Shown: positions 15,699 to 23,931 of the stretch, piece after piece
Layout: the number at the start of each line of letters is the position of its first letter
Numbering within the stretch: position 1 is the stretch's first letter
Assembly: GCA_964586425.1 (NCBI GenBank)
Contig: CAZPHI010000004.1
Coordinates: 1 to 64,000, forward strand
DNA: 64,000 nt
Direction: 5' to 3'
Origin: CAZPHI01 sp964586425
GTDB taxonomy: Bacteria; Bacillota; Clostridia; Lachnospirales; Lachnospiraceae
Position numbers and translations under genes: made by a program
Notes under the pieces: generated by a model
What the model saw: the letters and a program-made list of their open reading frames with translations, nothing else
Told to the model about the DNA's origin: nothing
The model's database searches: none

Positions 15699-17529
15699 AT
15701 CAATTGAGGAACTTGAAATCACAGATATTGAAGATGTTCTTATTCTGGTAGGACGTAATAATGCTGGAAAAAGTGTGGTTCTTGATGCAATAAGAGCTGT
15801 ATCTGGTTATTATGTGATTAGTGGGAATGATTTTAACAATAGTGAAGGTAATATTGTTATCAGTATGAAGCTTGCAATAGATGATAATGACTTAAGATAT
15901 ATGTGTGATAAAGGAACAGTAAGTAATTTTAAGCATTATGATTTATGGATTAAGGATTTTAAGACAAAGCTTCCGTCGTACAAAGATGGTGAACTTGTAT
16001 TTGATTTTGTATACAGTCGTGATGGTGTTGTAAGATATAGAGACGGAGTGCATAAGAATAATAGTTATATTAAGGCGGTTGTACCAAAGATATATTTTGT
16101 GGATCATTACAGAGACAAATCATCCATTCAGGAAGATTTGATTATGCTGCAGGGCAAAGGGGATTATGCAAAGCTTAAGAATAATGACTGCATTTTTGAG
16201 AAGAATAAGCCATGTAATCAGTGTTTTAATTGTATTGGAATGATTAATAAAAAGAAACCTGAACAATTGTCACTTGTAGAAACTGCAAGACTTATGCAGT
16301 ATAAGCTTTTTGATATTAATCTTGCGCAGTTTGAAGATAAACTGAATGAGAATTTTGAAAGAAATGGTGGAAAAGGTGAACAAATTCATTATGAAATTAA
16401 CTTTGATGTTGAAGAATTAATGAAGATTAATACTGTTGTATATAATAAGACCAGGAATACGGAAGGAGAATTATCTTCGCTGTCTGAAGGTCTTAACAGC
16501 ATCTACATATTATCATTGTTGGAAACATATGCAGATAATGGTAATACAGCGCCATATATTATCTTAATTGAGGATCCAGAGATATATCTGCATCCACAGC
16601 TACAGAAGGTAGCGAGTGAGATTTTGTACAGATTATCTAAGAAAAACCAGGTAATTTTCTCAACTCATTCACCAACCATGCTTTTTAATTTCACGACAAA
16701 GCAGATAAGACAGGTCATTGTAAATAGGGACAATAACACAACAATCAATGAAGAGGCGGATATCGATGATATACTAGATGATTTGGGATATGCAGCTAAT
16801 GATCTGATGAATGTAAGCTTTGTGTTCATTGTTGAAGGAAAGCAGGATAGAAGCCGACTTCCACTATTACTTGAGCGTTTTTACTCAGAGATATATGACA
16901 GCTCTGGCAAGCTTAATCGTATTGCAATAATTGCTACTAACAGCTGCACCAATATTAAAACTTATGCTAATCTAAAATATATTAACACACTGTATCTAAA
17001 GGATCAGTTTTTGATGATTAGAGATGGTGATGGCAAGAACAGAAAGCGACTTACAGACCAGCTCACGAACTATTACAGCGAACGTGCTAAACAGGATGTA
17101 GGAAATCTTCCGCGTGTAACAGACCGGAATGTGCTTATTCTAAAGTATTATTCTTTTGAAAATTATTTTCTTGATCCAGAGGTAATGACTAAGATAGGTG
17201 TGGTTAAAAGTGTTGATGAGTTCTATGATATTCTCTATAGTAAGTATAAAGAGTATCTGTATAAGCTTGTTAGTACCAAAAAGATGCTGGACAAACTGGG
17301 ACTTGTGATTGACTCACGACAGAAGCTTATCGATAATATGGAGAATATTAGAATATATGTCAGAGGACATAATTTGTATGATATCTTCTATGGAAGGTAT
17401 AAGGGTGAGCGTGAAAATGCTATCTTGAGGGCATACATTGAGACTGCCCCTAAAAAAAATTTTGATGATATATTTGAGGCTATTGATAGGTTTGTGTATT
17501 TCCAAAGCCGTAGAAATAATTTGAAATAA
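15664..17529 (+). CDS. OLD-family ATP-dependent endonuclease (AAA ATPase plus TOPRIM)
   Basis: 621 residues. The ABC-type ATPase half has Walker A 'GRNNAGKS' (30-37), signature 'LSEGL' (about 273-277), Walker B 'LIEDPE' (301-306) and a switch His in 'FSTHSP' (335). The C-terminal half is a TOPRIM nuclease: Glu391 in 'FIVEGKQD' and the acidic 'IRDGDGKN'. OLD proteins are DNA nucleases, several of them in phage defence. An insert with Cys176, Cys184, Cys187 and Cys190 ('CNQCFNC') could bind zinc and is unusual. No UvrD-like gene follows, so it is not a Gabija pair. It overlaps the flavin reductase gene by 35 bases and ends 8 bases from a convergent XRE regulator. Confidence 0.85.
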   Translation: MKINYIKIKNYKSIEELEITDIEDVLILVGRNNAGKSVVLDAIRAVSGYYVISGNDFNNSEGNIVISMKLAIDDNDLRYMCDKGTVSNFKHYDLWIKDFKTKLPSYKDGELVFDFVYSRDGVVRYRDGVHKNNSYIKAVVPKIYFVDHYRDKSSIQEDLIMLQGKGDYAKLKNNDCIFEKNKPCNQCFNCIGMINKKKPEQLSLVETARLMQYKLFDINLAQFEDKLNENFERNGGKGEQIHYEINFDVEELMKINTVVYNKTRNTEGELSSLSEGLNSIYILSLLETYADNGNTAPYIILIEDPEIYLHPQLQKVASEILYRLSKKNQVIFSTHSPTMLFNFTTKQIRQVIVNRDNNTTINEEADIDDILDDLGYAANDLMNVSFVFIVEGKQDRSRLPLLLERFYSEIYDSSGKLNRIAIIATNSCTNIKTYANLKYINTLYLKDQFLMIRDGDGKNRKRLTDQLTNYYSERAKQDVGNLPRVTDRNVLILKYYSFENYFLDPEVMTKIGVVKSVDEFYDILYSKYKEYLYKLVSTKKMLDKLGLVIDSRQKLIDNMENIRIYVRGHNLYDIFYGRYKGERENAILRAYIETAPKKNFDDIFEAIDRFVYFQSRRNNLK

Positions 17530-17537
17530 TATATTGT

Positions 17538-17885
17538 CTACATAATAATATTATGTATATTATCAAGAGCTGTTTTAATAAGTATTAACTGCTCTTCTGT
17601 ACATTTTGAAAAAATATTCTGCAAAAGATATTGATCTGGGTCAGAATATTTTTTTTGAGTATTTCTAAGAAGATAATCTGTAGAGACATCAAAATAATCT
17701 GCGATTTTAATAAGAGTATGAAGACTTATTCGGGCATTACCACTTTCAATATTGGATATATGTGAAGCTGAGATATTAAGTAAAGCAGCAAGCTCAGAAT
17801 GAGTCATATGATGTGAAACGCGCAGGCTTTTCATACGTTTACCGAGTTCAACATAGTTGATATAAGAATCCTGATTATATTTCAT
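17538..17885 (-). CDS. XRE-family (Cro/CI-type) transcriptional regulator
   Basis: 115 residues with one HTH_3 domain (about 14-70): 'LGKRMKSLRVSHHMTHSELA', 'LNISASHISNIESGNARIS' and 'LIKIADYFDVSTDYLL'. The 40-residue tail is probably for dimerisation. It stands alone and convergent with the OLD nuclease gene. Three copies of a nine-base sequence in its own promoter suggest autoregulation. Whether it also controls the neighbouring nuclease cluster is unknown. Confidence 0.9.
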   Translation of the reverse strand: MKYNQDSYINYVELGKRMKSLRVSHHMTHSELAALLNISASHISNIESGNARISLHTLIKIADYFDVSTDYLLRNTQKKYSDPDQYLLQNIFSKCTEEQLILIKTALDNIHNIIM

Positions 17886-17899
17886 AAAAAAACCCTCCG

Positions 17900-17947
17900 T
17901 ATGTTATAAAATATAATTAATAAAACTATATAACGTATTATAACATA
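17900..17947 (-). promoter_or_regulatory. Putative operator/promoter of the XRE regulator
   Basis: Three copies of TATAACRTA: 17929-17937 and 17939-17947 as direct repeats exactly 10 bp apart, and 17900-17908 in the opposite direction. The two direct copies cover a minus-strand TATAAT -10 hexamer, so binding there would block the promoter. Confidence 0.55.
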
Positions 17948-18028
17948 TGGGAGATTATTAAGAAGTATATATAAACTTTTTGTTGCATTATAATTATATA
18001 TATATGTAAACACATACATTTATTTGAT

Positions 18029-19087
18029 CTAGTATTGCTTAATCAGATTCATTATAGTCTCAATTGCGTTGTTCTGCGTGCTTGATGACATCTTCTTTGT
18101 GTATGAAGCACGTAAATCATAGGTTTCATTAACGGCATTAAGCAAGGTCTCAGGAGTGACATCTTCTTCCATAAGAACTTTACTATAGCCTTGCTTAGCG
18201 AATGAACGAGCATTAAGAATTTGATCACCACGGCTTGCATTAGCAGAAAGTGGAATGAGGATATTAGGTTTTCTTAATGCAAGTAACTCACATATAGCAT
18301 TAGCACCGGCTCTTGATATTACAATATCGGACATTGCAAAGAGGTCTCTAAGTTCTTTGTCTATGTATTCAAATTGAACATAGCCATCAGTATTGTTAAG
18401 TGATGAATCTGTTTTTCCTTTGCCACATAGATGAACTATCTGGTATCTGTTAAGAAGTTCAGGTAATACTTTTCGAACAGCTTCATTAACCTTGACAGCA
18501 CCAGTACTTCCTCCGACAACCATAATAATTGGTTTTTCAGAATTAAAACCACAGAATTCGCGTCCTTTAATAGCATTGCCACTAAGAAGTTCGGCTCTTA
18601 TTGGGGAACCTGTAAGTACTGCTTTGGATTTTGGAAGATATTCAATAGTTTCTGGAAAGTTGCAGCAGATTTTGACAGCGCTTCTCATCGCGATTTTGTT
18701 GGCAAGACCAGGAGTCATATCTGATTCATGAATAATTGCAGGAATATGTCTGCTTTTTGCTGCAAGAACTACAGGAACAGAGACAAATCCACCTTTTGAG
18801 AATACAACGTCAGGTTTTATTTGTTTCATTAATTTTTTTGCCTGAAATAATCCATGAAGTACACGGAATGGATCAGAGAGATTCTTAAGGCTCTTATATC
18901 GTCTCAATTTGCCTGAAGAGATACCATAGTAGGTAATTCCTAGGTCCTCAATAAGCTTCTTCTCAATTCCTTCATATGAACCTATGTAAGATATGTCATA
19001 ACCAGCTTCTACAAGACTAGGAAGTAATGCTATGTTAGGTGTTACATGTCCAGCGGTTCCACCGCCTGTTAGTACAATTTTTTTCAT
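18029..19087 (-). CDS. murG: UDP-GlcNAc--lipid I N-acetylglucosaminyltransferase MurG
   Basis: 352-residue GT-B enzyme that adds GlcNAc to lipid I to make lipid II on the inner membrane face. 'LTGGGTAGHVTPNIAL' is the first Gly loop, 'VVFSKGGFVSVPVVLAA' and 'IIHESDMTPGLANK' bind the acceptor, and 'SDIVISRAGANAICELLAL' binds UDP-GlcNAc. Length is normal. The ATG at 19087 follows AAAGGA. Like the MraY-like gene at 3634, it is a stand-alone cell-wall gene outside any division cluster. Confidence 0.93.
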   Translation of the reverse strand: MKKIVLTGGGTAGHVTPNIALLPSLVEAGYDISYIGSYEGIEKKLIEDLGITYYGISSGKLRRYKSLKNLSDPFRVLHGLFQAKKLMKQIKPDVVFSKGGFVSVPVVLAAKSRHIPAIIHESDMTPGLANKIAMRSAVKICCNFPETIEYLPKSKAVLTGSPIRAELLSGNAIKGREFCGFNSEKPIIMVVGGSTGAVKVNEAVRKVLPELLNRYQIVHLCGKGKTDSSLNNTDGYVQFEYIDKELRDLFAMSDIVISRAGANAICELLALRKPNILIPLSANASRGDQILNARSFAKQGYSKVLMEEDVTPETLLNAVNETYDLRASYTKKMSSSTQNNAIETIMNLIKQY

Positions 19088-19138
19088 ATTAATCCTTTCT
19101 ATAATAAATAATTGCAAAACTCTGAAATTATTATTGAA

Positions 19139-19190
19139 CCGCTACGCTTAAGCACGAGCGGAAGCGTGTACGCGTGAATTACGTCCTGGT
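19139..19190. repeat. GC-rich inverted-repeat patch in AT-rich intergenic DNA
   Basis: Between murG and the radical SAM gene, ACGCTT (19144-19149) and AAGCGT (19162-19167), and alternatively CCGCT (19139-19143) and AGCGG (19157-19161), can pair. The patch is far richer in G+C than its surroundings and contains several CG steps. It may be a transcript-end structure or a fragment of a dispersed repeat. Confidence 0.35.
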
Positions 19191-19261
19191 TGTACATATA
19201 TAATATTAAAAATAGAGTTTTGCCATTATCTATATATTATATTACTATTATATGCATTAAT

Positions 19262-20056
19262 CTATTTTTTAAAACGTTCTTTATAGCTACAATGTATGCA
19301 AAGGGGTTCCACAGCTTTTCGATTTCTTGTGAAATTCCATATTATATCCTGGCATCTTTGGCCGGTAAGAATATCGTTAAGTGGTATATCAAGTATATTA
19401 CCAAGATTAACGGTGCCATTGCCATCAAGGCAGCATGGAACAACGGAGCCATCACAGAGGATTGCCATGTGTGACTTGAGTCCCTGACAGGTTCCATCTG
19501 TACAGGAATATGAATTACTTGTATCAGGCCACTCAAAGGGACTACCAACATTGATATGAAGACGTTTTCTGATATCTATATTACTTTGACCAAAGATATA
19601 TGGATTAACAGGTGTTACCCATAGTCGAATGGATATCTCAGTATCAGTTAACTCATTAATCTTATTGCAGCAGTAAAAGACATCATGTACGTATTGGTCA
19701 ATATCAACAGATGAATTATCATCTGCGCTGTGGAAGGATATGTTAATCTGCTTGACTGGATGTCTTAATAATATATCAAGCCTGTCTAATAGAAGTGTTC
19801 CATTAGTCGTGATACACACCTGTATTCCAGCCTGTTCACATATTGCAAGAATCTCTTCTAGATGCGGGTGAAGCAGGGGTTCACCTTTAACATGAAGATA
19901 TATATAATTAGTATAATTCTTAATGTCATCTATTATATGCTGAAATTCATCAACCTTCATATAATGTTTTGGCCGTTTTGTTTCCTGACAAAAAGAGCAG
20001 TCAAGATTACATGAATTGGTAATCTCTACATATATTCGTTTAAATCGTTTTGCCAT
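19262..20056 (-). CDS. Radical SAM/SPASM domain protein
   Basis: 264 residues. The N-terminal radical SAM motif 'CNLDCSFC' (Cys-x3-Cys-x2-Cys) follows 'YVEITNS', the usual lead-in. 'HVKGEPLLHPHL' is the glycine-rich strand contacting SAM. The last 75 residues carry a SPASM-type cysteine set ('CDGSVVPCCLDGNG', 'LCIHCSYKERF') for extra Fe-S clusters. Such enzymes mature peptides or proteins, but no precursor peptide gene is evident. It starts 2 bases after the TSCPD gene, so the two are co-translated. Confidence 0.87.
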   Translation of the reverse strand: MAKRFKRIYVEITNSCNLDCSFCQETKRPKHYMKVDEFQHIIDDIKNYTNYIYLHVKGEPLLHPHLEEILAICEQAGIQVCITTNGTLLLDRLDILLRHPVKQINISFHSADDNSSVDIDQYVHDVFYCCNKINELTDTEISIRLWVTPVNPYIFGQSNIDIRKRLHINVGSPFEWPDTSNSYSCTDGTCQGLKSHMAILCDGSVVPCCLDGNGTVNLGNILDIPLNDILTGQRCQDIIWNFTRNRKAVEPLCIHCSYKERFKK

Positions 20057-20058
20057 AG

Positions 20059-20304
20059 TTAGTTATTTGCTTTGTACTGTTTAAGTGCAGTAGCTAACTG
20101 GTCAGGACAAGAAGTTGACTTAAAACCGCATTTGATACCATCCATGCGCTTAATAGCTTCATCGATATCCATTCCTTCGATAAGTTTTGCGACTCCCTGT
20201 GTGTTACCAGAACATCCTCCCTCGAAAGAAACATTAGTTACTTTATTGTCGACTACATCAAATTCGATTGAGCGTGAACATACGCCTCTTGTCATATATT
20301 TCAT
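20059..20304 (-). CDS. TSCPD domain protein (TIGR03905 type)
   Basis: 81 residues with 'FEGGCSGNTQGVAKLIEGM', 'GIKCGFKSTSCPDQLATAL' and four conserved cysteines including the TSCPD motif. Similar modules close some ribonucleotide reductases, where the cysteines bind metal; free-standing copies are uncharacterised. It is the first gene of a pair with the radical SAM protein and shares a divergent promoter region with mtnN. Confidence 0.85.
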   Translation of the reverse strand: MKYMTRGVCSRSIEFDVVDNKVTNVSFEGGCSGNTQGVAKLIEGMDIDEAIKRMDGIKCGFKSTSCPDQLATALKQYKANN

Positions 20305-20339
20305 AAGTTTTTTACACTACCTTTCTAATTATAATTACG

Positions 20340-20369
20340 TTGGCATTATAGCACATATAATGCTATAAT
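20340..20369 (+). promoter_or_regulatory. Promoter of mtnN
   Basis: TTGGCA (20340-20345), 18 bases, TATAAT (20364-20369) with an extended TGC in front. Transcription would start about 35 bases before the ATG. Confidence 0.6.
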
Positions 20370-20410
20370 AATAGTATTGAATCATAAATTATATGGAGGA
20401 AAAACACAAT

Positions 20411-21103
20411 ATGATAGGTATCATTGGAGCAATGGATGAGGAAGTTAATAACATCGTTGAGAGTATGGTAATTGATAAAACCGAAGAGAAAGCGGGAATG
20501 AAATTCAATAAGGGTACGCTTGCTGGAAAAGATGTAGTTATTGTAAGAAGTGGAATTGGCAAAGTTAATGCGGCTGTATGTACTCAGATTCTTTGCGATG
20601 ATTTTAATGTAGATTATGTAATTAATACAGGAATTGCAGGTTCACTTAAGAATGAGATTAATATAGGAGATATAGTAGTTTCAAGTGATGTCGTTCATCA
20701 TGATGTAGATGCTACAGGATTTGGATATCAGGTTGGTCAGATACCAAGAATGGATACATTGGGTTTTGCAGCTGACAAGAAATTAATTGAATTAGCTAAG
20801 GAATCATGCAAAAAGGTAGTGCCAGAGATAGAAGTATTTGAAGGACGAGTTGTAAGTGGTGACCAGTTTATCTCTGATAAGTCAGTAAAAGAAACAATTT
20901 CAGCTAATTTTGATGGCTTCTGTACAGAGATGGAAGGAGCAGCAATTGCACAGGCAGCATATCTTAATAAGGTGCCTTTTGTAATTCTTCGTGCAATTTC
21001 TGATAAGGCTGATGATTCCGCAACAGTTGATTATCCTACATTTGAAGCTCAGGCAATAAAGCATTCTGTATTATTAATTAAAGAATTAGTAGGAAGAATC
21101 TAA
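20411..21103 (+). CDS. mtnN: 5'-methylthioadenosine/S-adenosylhomocysteine nucleosidase
   Basis: 230-residue enzyme that cleaves adenine from methylthioadenosine and S-adenosylhomocysteine, clearing by-products of SAM use. 'MIGIIGAMDEEVNNIVESM' holds the catalytic-base Glu, 'INTGIAGSL' and 'EMEGAAIAQAAY' form the purine and ribose sites, and Asp of 'ISDKADDSA' protonates N7. The ATG at 20411 is chosen because the ATG at 20393 lies inside the GGAGG ribosome site. Confidence 0.93.
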   Translation: MIGIIGAMDEEVNNIVESMVIDKTEEKAGMKFNKGTLAGKDVVIVRSGIGKVNAAVCTQILCDDFNVDYVINTGIAGSLKNEINIGDIVVSSDVVHHDVDATGFGYQVGQIPRMDTLGFAADKKLIELAKESCKKVVPEIEVFEGRVVSGDQFISDKSVKETISANFDGFCTEMEGAAIAQAAYLNKVPFVILRAISDKADDSATVDYPTFEAQAIKHSVLLIKELVGRI

Positions 21104-21182
21104 TTATAAGATAAATAACTGTCATATAATAAGATGTCGCTGCATATAATCTAAGAAAAAGCTTAGAGAGGATGTAGCAAGG

Positions 21183-21512
21183 ATGATTTATATAATAGCA
21201 GGAATAATAGGATTATTTGTAATAGTATTACTTATTGAAACAATCGTGTTAACCTCAGTTTTAAAGGAGATAAAGCATTTGATTAATGCAAAAACAATTG
21301 AGGAAAAGAGACGTAATATTCTTGGGGATAATCTGGCCAATGCTGTGACGGAACAAAACATATATAATAATAAACAAGCATATGCCCCAAAGCTTACAAA
21401 ACAAAATGAAAATGAGTTTAAAAGATTAAGTCAAAAATACAAGAAAATTCAGCAGGAACGCGACTGTAGGGATGATATAATTGGACAAGTTCTAGACGAA
21501 TTTCTTACTTGA
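21183..21512 (+). CDS. Small single-pass membrane protein with coiled-coil tail
   Basis: 109 residues. One N-terminal hydrophobic segment (residues 2-27), then a charged, helical cytoplasmic tail ('EFKRLSQKYKKIQQERD'). No family is recognised. AGGATG-type ribosome sequence precedes the ATG, and a short TCTAAG/CTTAGA hairpin lies just before it. The stop codon overlaps the -35 box of pgi. Confidence 0.65.
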   Translation: MIYIIAGIIGLFVIVLLIETIVLTSVLKEIKHLINAKTIEEKRRNILGDNLANAVTEQNIYNNKQAYAPKLTKQNENEFKRLSQKYKKIQQERDCRDDIIGQVLDEFLT

Positions 21513-21552
21513 ATAATGACTATATAATGGTATAATAATTGTATACACAATT
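21509..21552 (+). promoter_or_regulatory. pgi promoter with downstream palindrome
   Basis: TTGAAT (21509-21514), 16 bases, TATAAT (21531-21536). Directly after the -10 lies AATTGTATACACAATT (21537-21552), a near-perfect inverted repeat across the expected transcription start, of the kind GntR-family repressors bind. Confidence 0.6.
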
Positions 21553-21604
21553 GTCTTACGAAGAGACGTAAAAAGTGAATATACATAGTGGAGGTTTGTG
21601 AAGT

Positions 21605-22954
21605 ATGAGCAATAAAGTTACATTTGATTATTCAAAAACAGGTAGTTTTATTAAAGCACATGAGATGGAATCAATGAAAGCGATTACAGAAAGTGCCAAA
21701 GAGTTGTTATTATCAAGAAAAGGCGCTGGTAATGATTATCTTGGATGGATTGATCTTCCAGTAGACTATGACAAAGATGAGTTTGACAGAATTAAGAAGG
21801 CAGCAGCTAAGATTCAGTCTGATTCAGAAGTACTGTTGGTAATTGGTATCGGTGGTTCATATCTTGGAGCGAGAGCCGCAATTGAGTTTTTAAGACATAA
21901 TTTCTATAATTCAGTATCAAAAGAAGTTAGAAAGACACCAGAGATTTATTTTGTTGGTAATAGTATCAGTTCTACATATATAGCTAATCTTATTGATGTA
22001 ATTGGTGACAGAGATTTTTCTGTTAATATTATCTCTAAGTCAGGAACAACAACAGAGCCAGCTATAGCTTTCAGAGTATTCAAATCAATGCTTGAGAAAA
22101 AGTATGGCAAAGAAGAAGCTGCAAAGAGAATATATGCTACAACAGATAAAGCTAAGGGAGCATTAAAGAACCTTGCTGATGCAGAAGGTTATGAGAAATT
22201 CGTAGTACCAGATGATGTAGGCGGACGTTTTTCAGTTCTTACAGCTGTTGGTCTTCTTGCAATCGCTGCAAGTGGTGCAGATATAGATAAGTTAATGGAA
22301 GGTGCAGCATCAGCTAGAAAGAGATGTCTTGAATTACCATTTGAAGAGAATGATTCTATGCTTTATGCAGCAGTTAGAAATACACTTCTTAGAAAAGGTA
22401 AAGAGGTGGAAATCCTTTGCGATTATGAACCAAGTCTTCATTATACACTTGAATGGTGGAAACAGTTATTTGGTGAGAGTGAAGGTAAGGATAATAAAGG
22501 ATTATTACCAGCTTCTGTTGATCTTACAACAGATCTTCATTCAATGGGACAGTTTATTCAGGATGGCTCAAGAATTATGTTTGAGACAGTTCTTAATGTT
22601 GAACAGTCAAGATGTAATATTGTTATTGAAGAAGAAGCTAATGATCTTGATGGCTTAAATTATCTCGCTGGAAAGAGCGTTGATTTTGTTAATAAGAGTG
22701 CTATGAACGGAACAATTCTTGCTCATACAGATGGTAATGTTCCTAATGTAATGGTTAAGATTCCAGAGCAGAACGAATTCTATCTTGGTGAATTGTTCTA
22801 CTTCTTCGAGTTTGCATGTGGAATTAGTGGATACATTCTTGGTGTTAATCCATTCAATCAGCCAGGCGTAGAAAGCTATAAGAAGAATATGTTCGCATTA
22901 CTTGGCAAACCAGGATATGAGAAAGAAAGAGAAGAACTCTTAAAACGTCTATAA
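21605..22954 (+). CDS. pgi: Glucose-6-phosphate isomerase
   Basis: 449 residues, the short bacterial form that interconverts glucose 6-phosphate and fructose 6-phosphate. 'VIGIGGSYLGARAAIEFL' and 'IISKSGTTTEPAIAFR' bind the sugar phosphate; 'DDVGGRFSVLTAVGLLAIA' is signature 1 and 'GESEGKDNKG' carries the catalytic Glu. Both family signatures are complete. It is followed after 12 bases by the 2-hydroxyacid dehydrogenase gene. Its promoter carries a palindrome that may be an operator. Confidence 0.95.
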   Translation: MSNKVTFDYSKTGSFIKAHEMESMKAITESAKELLLSRKGAGNDYLGWIDLPVDYDKDEFDRIKKAAAKIQSDSEVLLVIGIGGSYLGARAAIEFLRHNFYNSVSKEVRKTPEIYFVGNSISSTYIANLIDVIGDRDFSVNIISKSGTTTEPAIAFRVFKSMLEKKYGKEEAAKRIYATTDKAKGALKNLADAEGYEKFVVPDDVGGRFSVLTAVGLLAIAASGADIDKLMEGAASARKRCLELPFEENDSMLYAAVRNTLLRKGKEVEILCDYEPSLHYTLEWWKQLFGESEGKDNKGLLPASVDLTTDLHSMGQFIQDGSRIMFETVLNVEQSRCNIVIEEEANDLDGLNYLAGKSVDFVNKSAMNGTILAHTDGNVPNVMVKIPEQNEFYLGELFYFFEFACGISGYILGVNPFNQPGVESYKKNMFALLGKPGYEKEREELLKRL

Positions 22955-22966
22955 GGATATAATGCT

Positions 22967-23926
22967 ATGAATATTGTTATTTTAGATACGAATACACTGG
23001 GTGATGATATTGATTTAAGTATTTTTGATAAATTAGGTAATGTAACAGTTTATCAGTCATCGACTAGTGAAGAAGCAGCTCTGCGTCTAATGGACGCAGA
23101 TGTTGCTGTTGTTAATAAAGTTTTGATTAATTCTGATACGTTAAAGTACGCTTCGCATATTAAACTGGTTGCACTTACGGCAACTGGATATAATAATGTT
23201 GATTTAGATTATACAAAATCAAGAGATATTACGGTATGTAATGTTGCTTCCTATTCGACAGATTCAGTTGTACAGCACACATTTGCGTTGCTTTTCTATG
23301 TACTTGAGAAACTTAACTATTATGATAATTATGTTAAATCAGGAGATTATGTTAACAGCAATTCATTCTCGCATTTTGATAGAAGGTTCATGGAACTGGC
23401 AGGCAAGACCTGGGGGATTATCGGTCTAGGTGAGATTGGCCGAGGTGTAGCTAAGATAGCAACGGCTTTTGGATGTAATGTAATATACTATTCCACATCA
23501 GGACGTAATAATAATTCGGATTATACCAGTGTTGAGTTTGATGAGCTTTTACGAAAATCAGATATTATATCGGTACATTGTGCACTAACGGATAAAACAA
23601 ATAAGAAGATGGACTATAAAGCATTTTCCAAAATGAAGAATAATGCGATATTCCTAAACCTTGGACGTGGACCAATAGTTGATGATGAGGGATTGTGCAG
23701 AGCACTTGAAGAAGGTCTTATTGATGGAGCTGGATTGGATGTTGTAACGAAAGAACCAATTGAGGCAGAGAATCCATTAATGAGATTCAAGGACAGCAGC
23801 AGATTAATTATTACACCTCATATTGCATGGGCTACATTAGAGGCAAGAACCAGACTGATTGAGACTGTATGCGATAATATCAGATTATATCAGGCTGGAA
23901 CACCACAGAATGTTGTAACAAAATAA
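22967..23926 (+). CDS. D-isomer-specific 2-hydroxyacid dehydrogenase
   Basis: 319 residues. The NAD-binding Rossmann motif 'GLGEIGRGVAKIATAFG' lies mid-protein, with Arg of 'FLNLGRGPIVDDEGL', Glu of 'VVTKEPIEAENPL' and His of 'IITPHIAWAT' as the catalytic set. It reduces 2-oxoacids; hydroxypyruvate/glyoxylate reductase is likely from the 'SYSTDSVVQHTFALLF' style of the central helix. D-lactate dehydrogenase is the alternative. Second gene of the pgi operon. Confidence 0.88.
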   Translation: MNIVILDTNTLGDDIDLSIFDKLGNVTVYQSSTSEEAALRLMDADVAVVNKVLINSDTLKYASHIKLVALTATGYNNVDLDYTKSRDITVCNVASYSTDSVVQHTFALLFYVLEKLNYYDNYVKSGDYVNSNSFSHFDRRFMELAGKTWGIIGLGEIGRGVAKIATAFGCNVIYYSTSGRNNNSDYTSVEFDELLRKSDIISVHCALTDKTNKKMDYKAFSKMKNNAIFLNLGRGPIVDDEGLCRALEEGLIDGAGLDVVTKEPIEAENPLMRFKDSSRLIITPHIAWATLEARTRLIETVCDNIRLYQAGTPQNVVTK

Positions 23927-23931
23927 ATTGA

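Noticed and set aside
15664..17529. Gabija (GajA) system
   Set aside because: No UvrD-like helicase gene follows; the next gene is a convergent XRE regulator.
19190..19487. Plus-strand open frames over the radical SAM gene end
   Set aside because: Shadows of the minus-strand gene; no ribosome site or recognisable domain.
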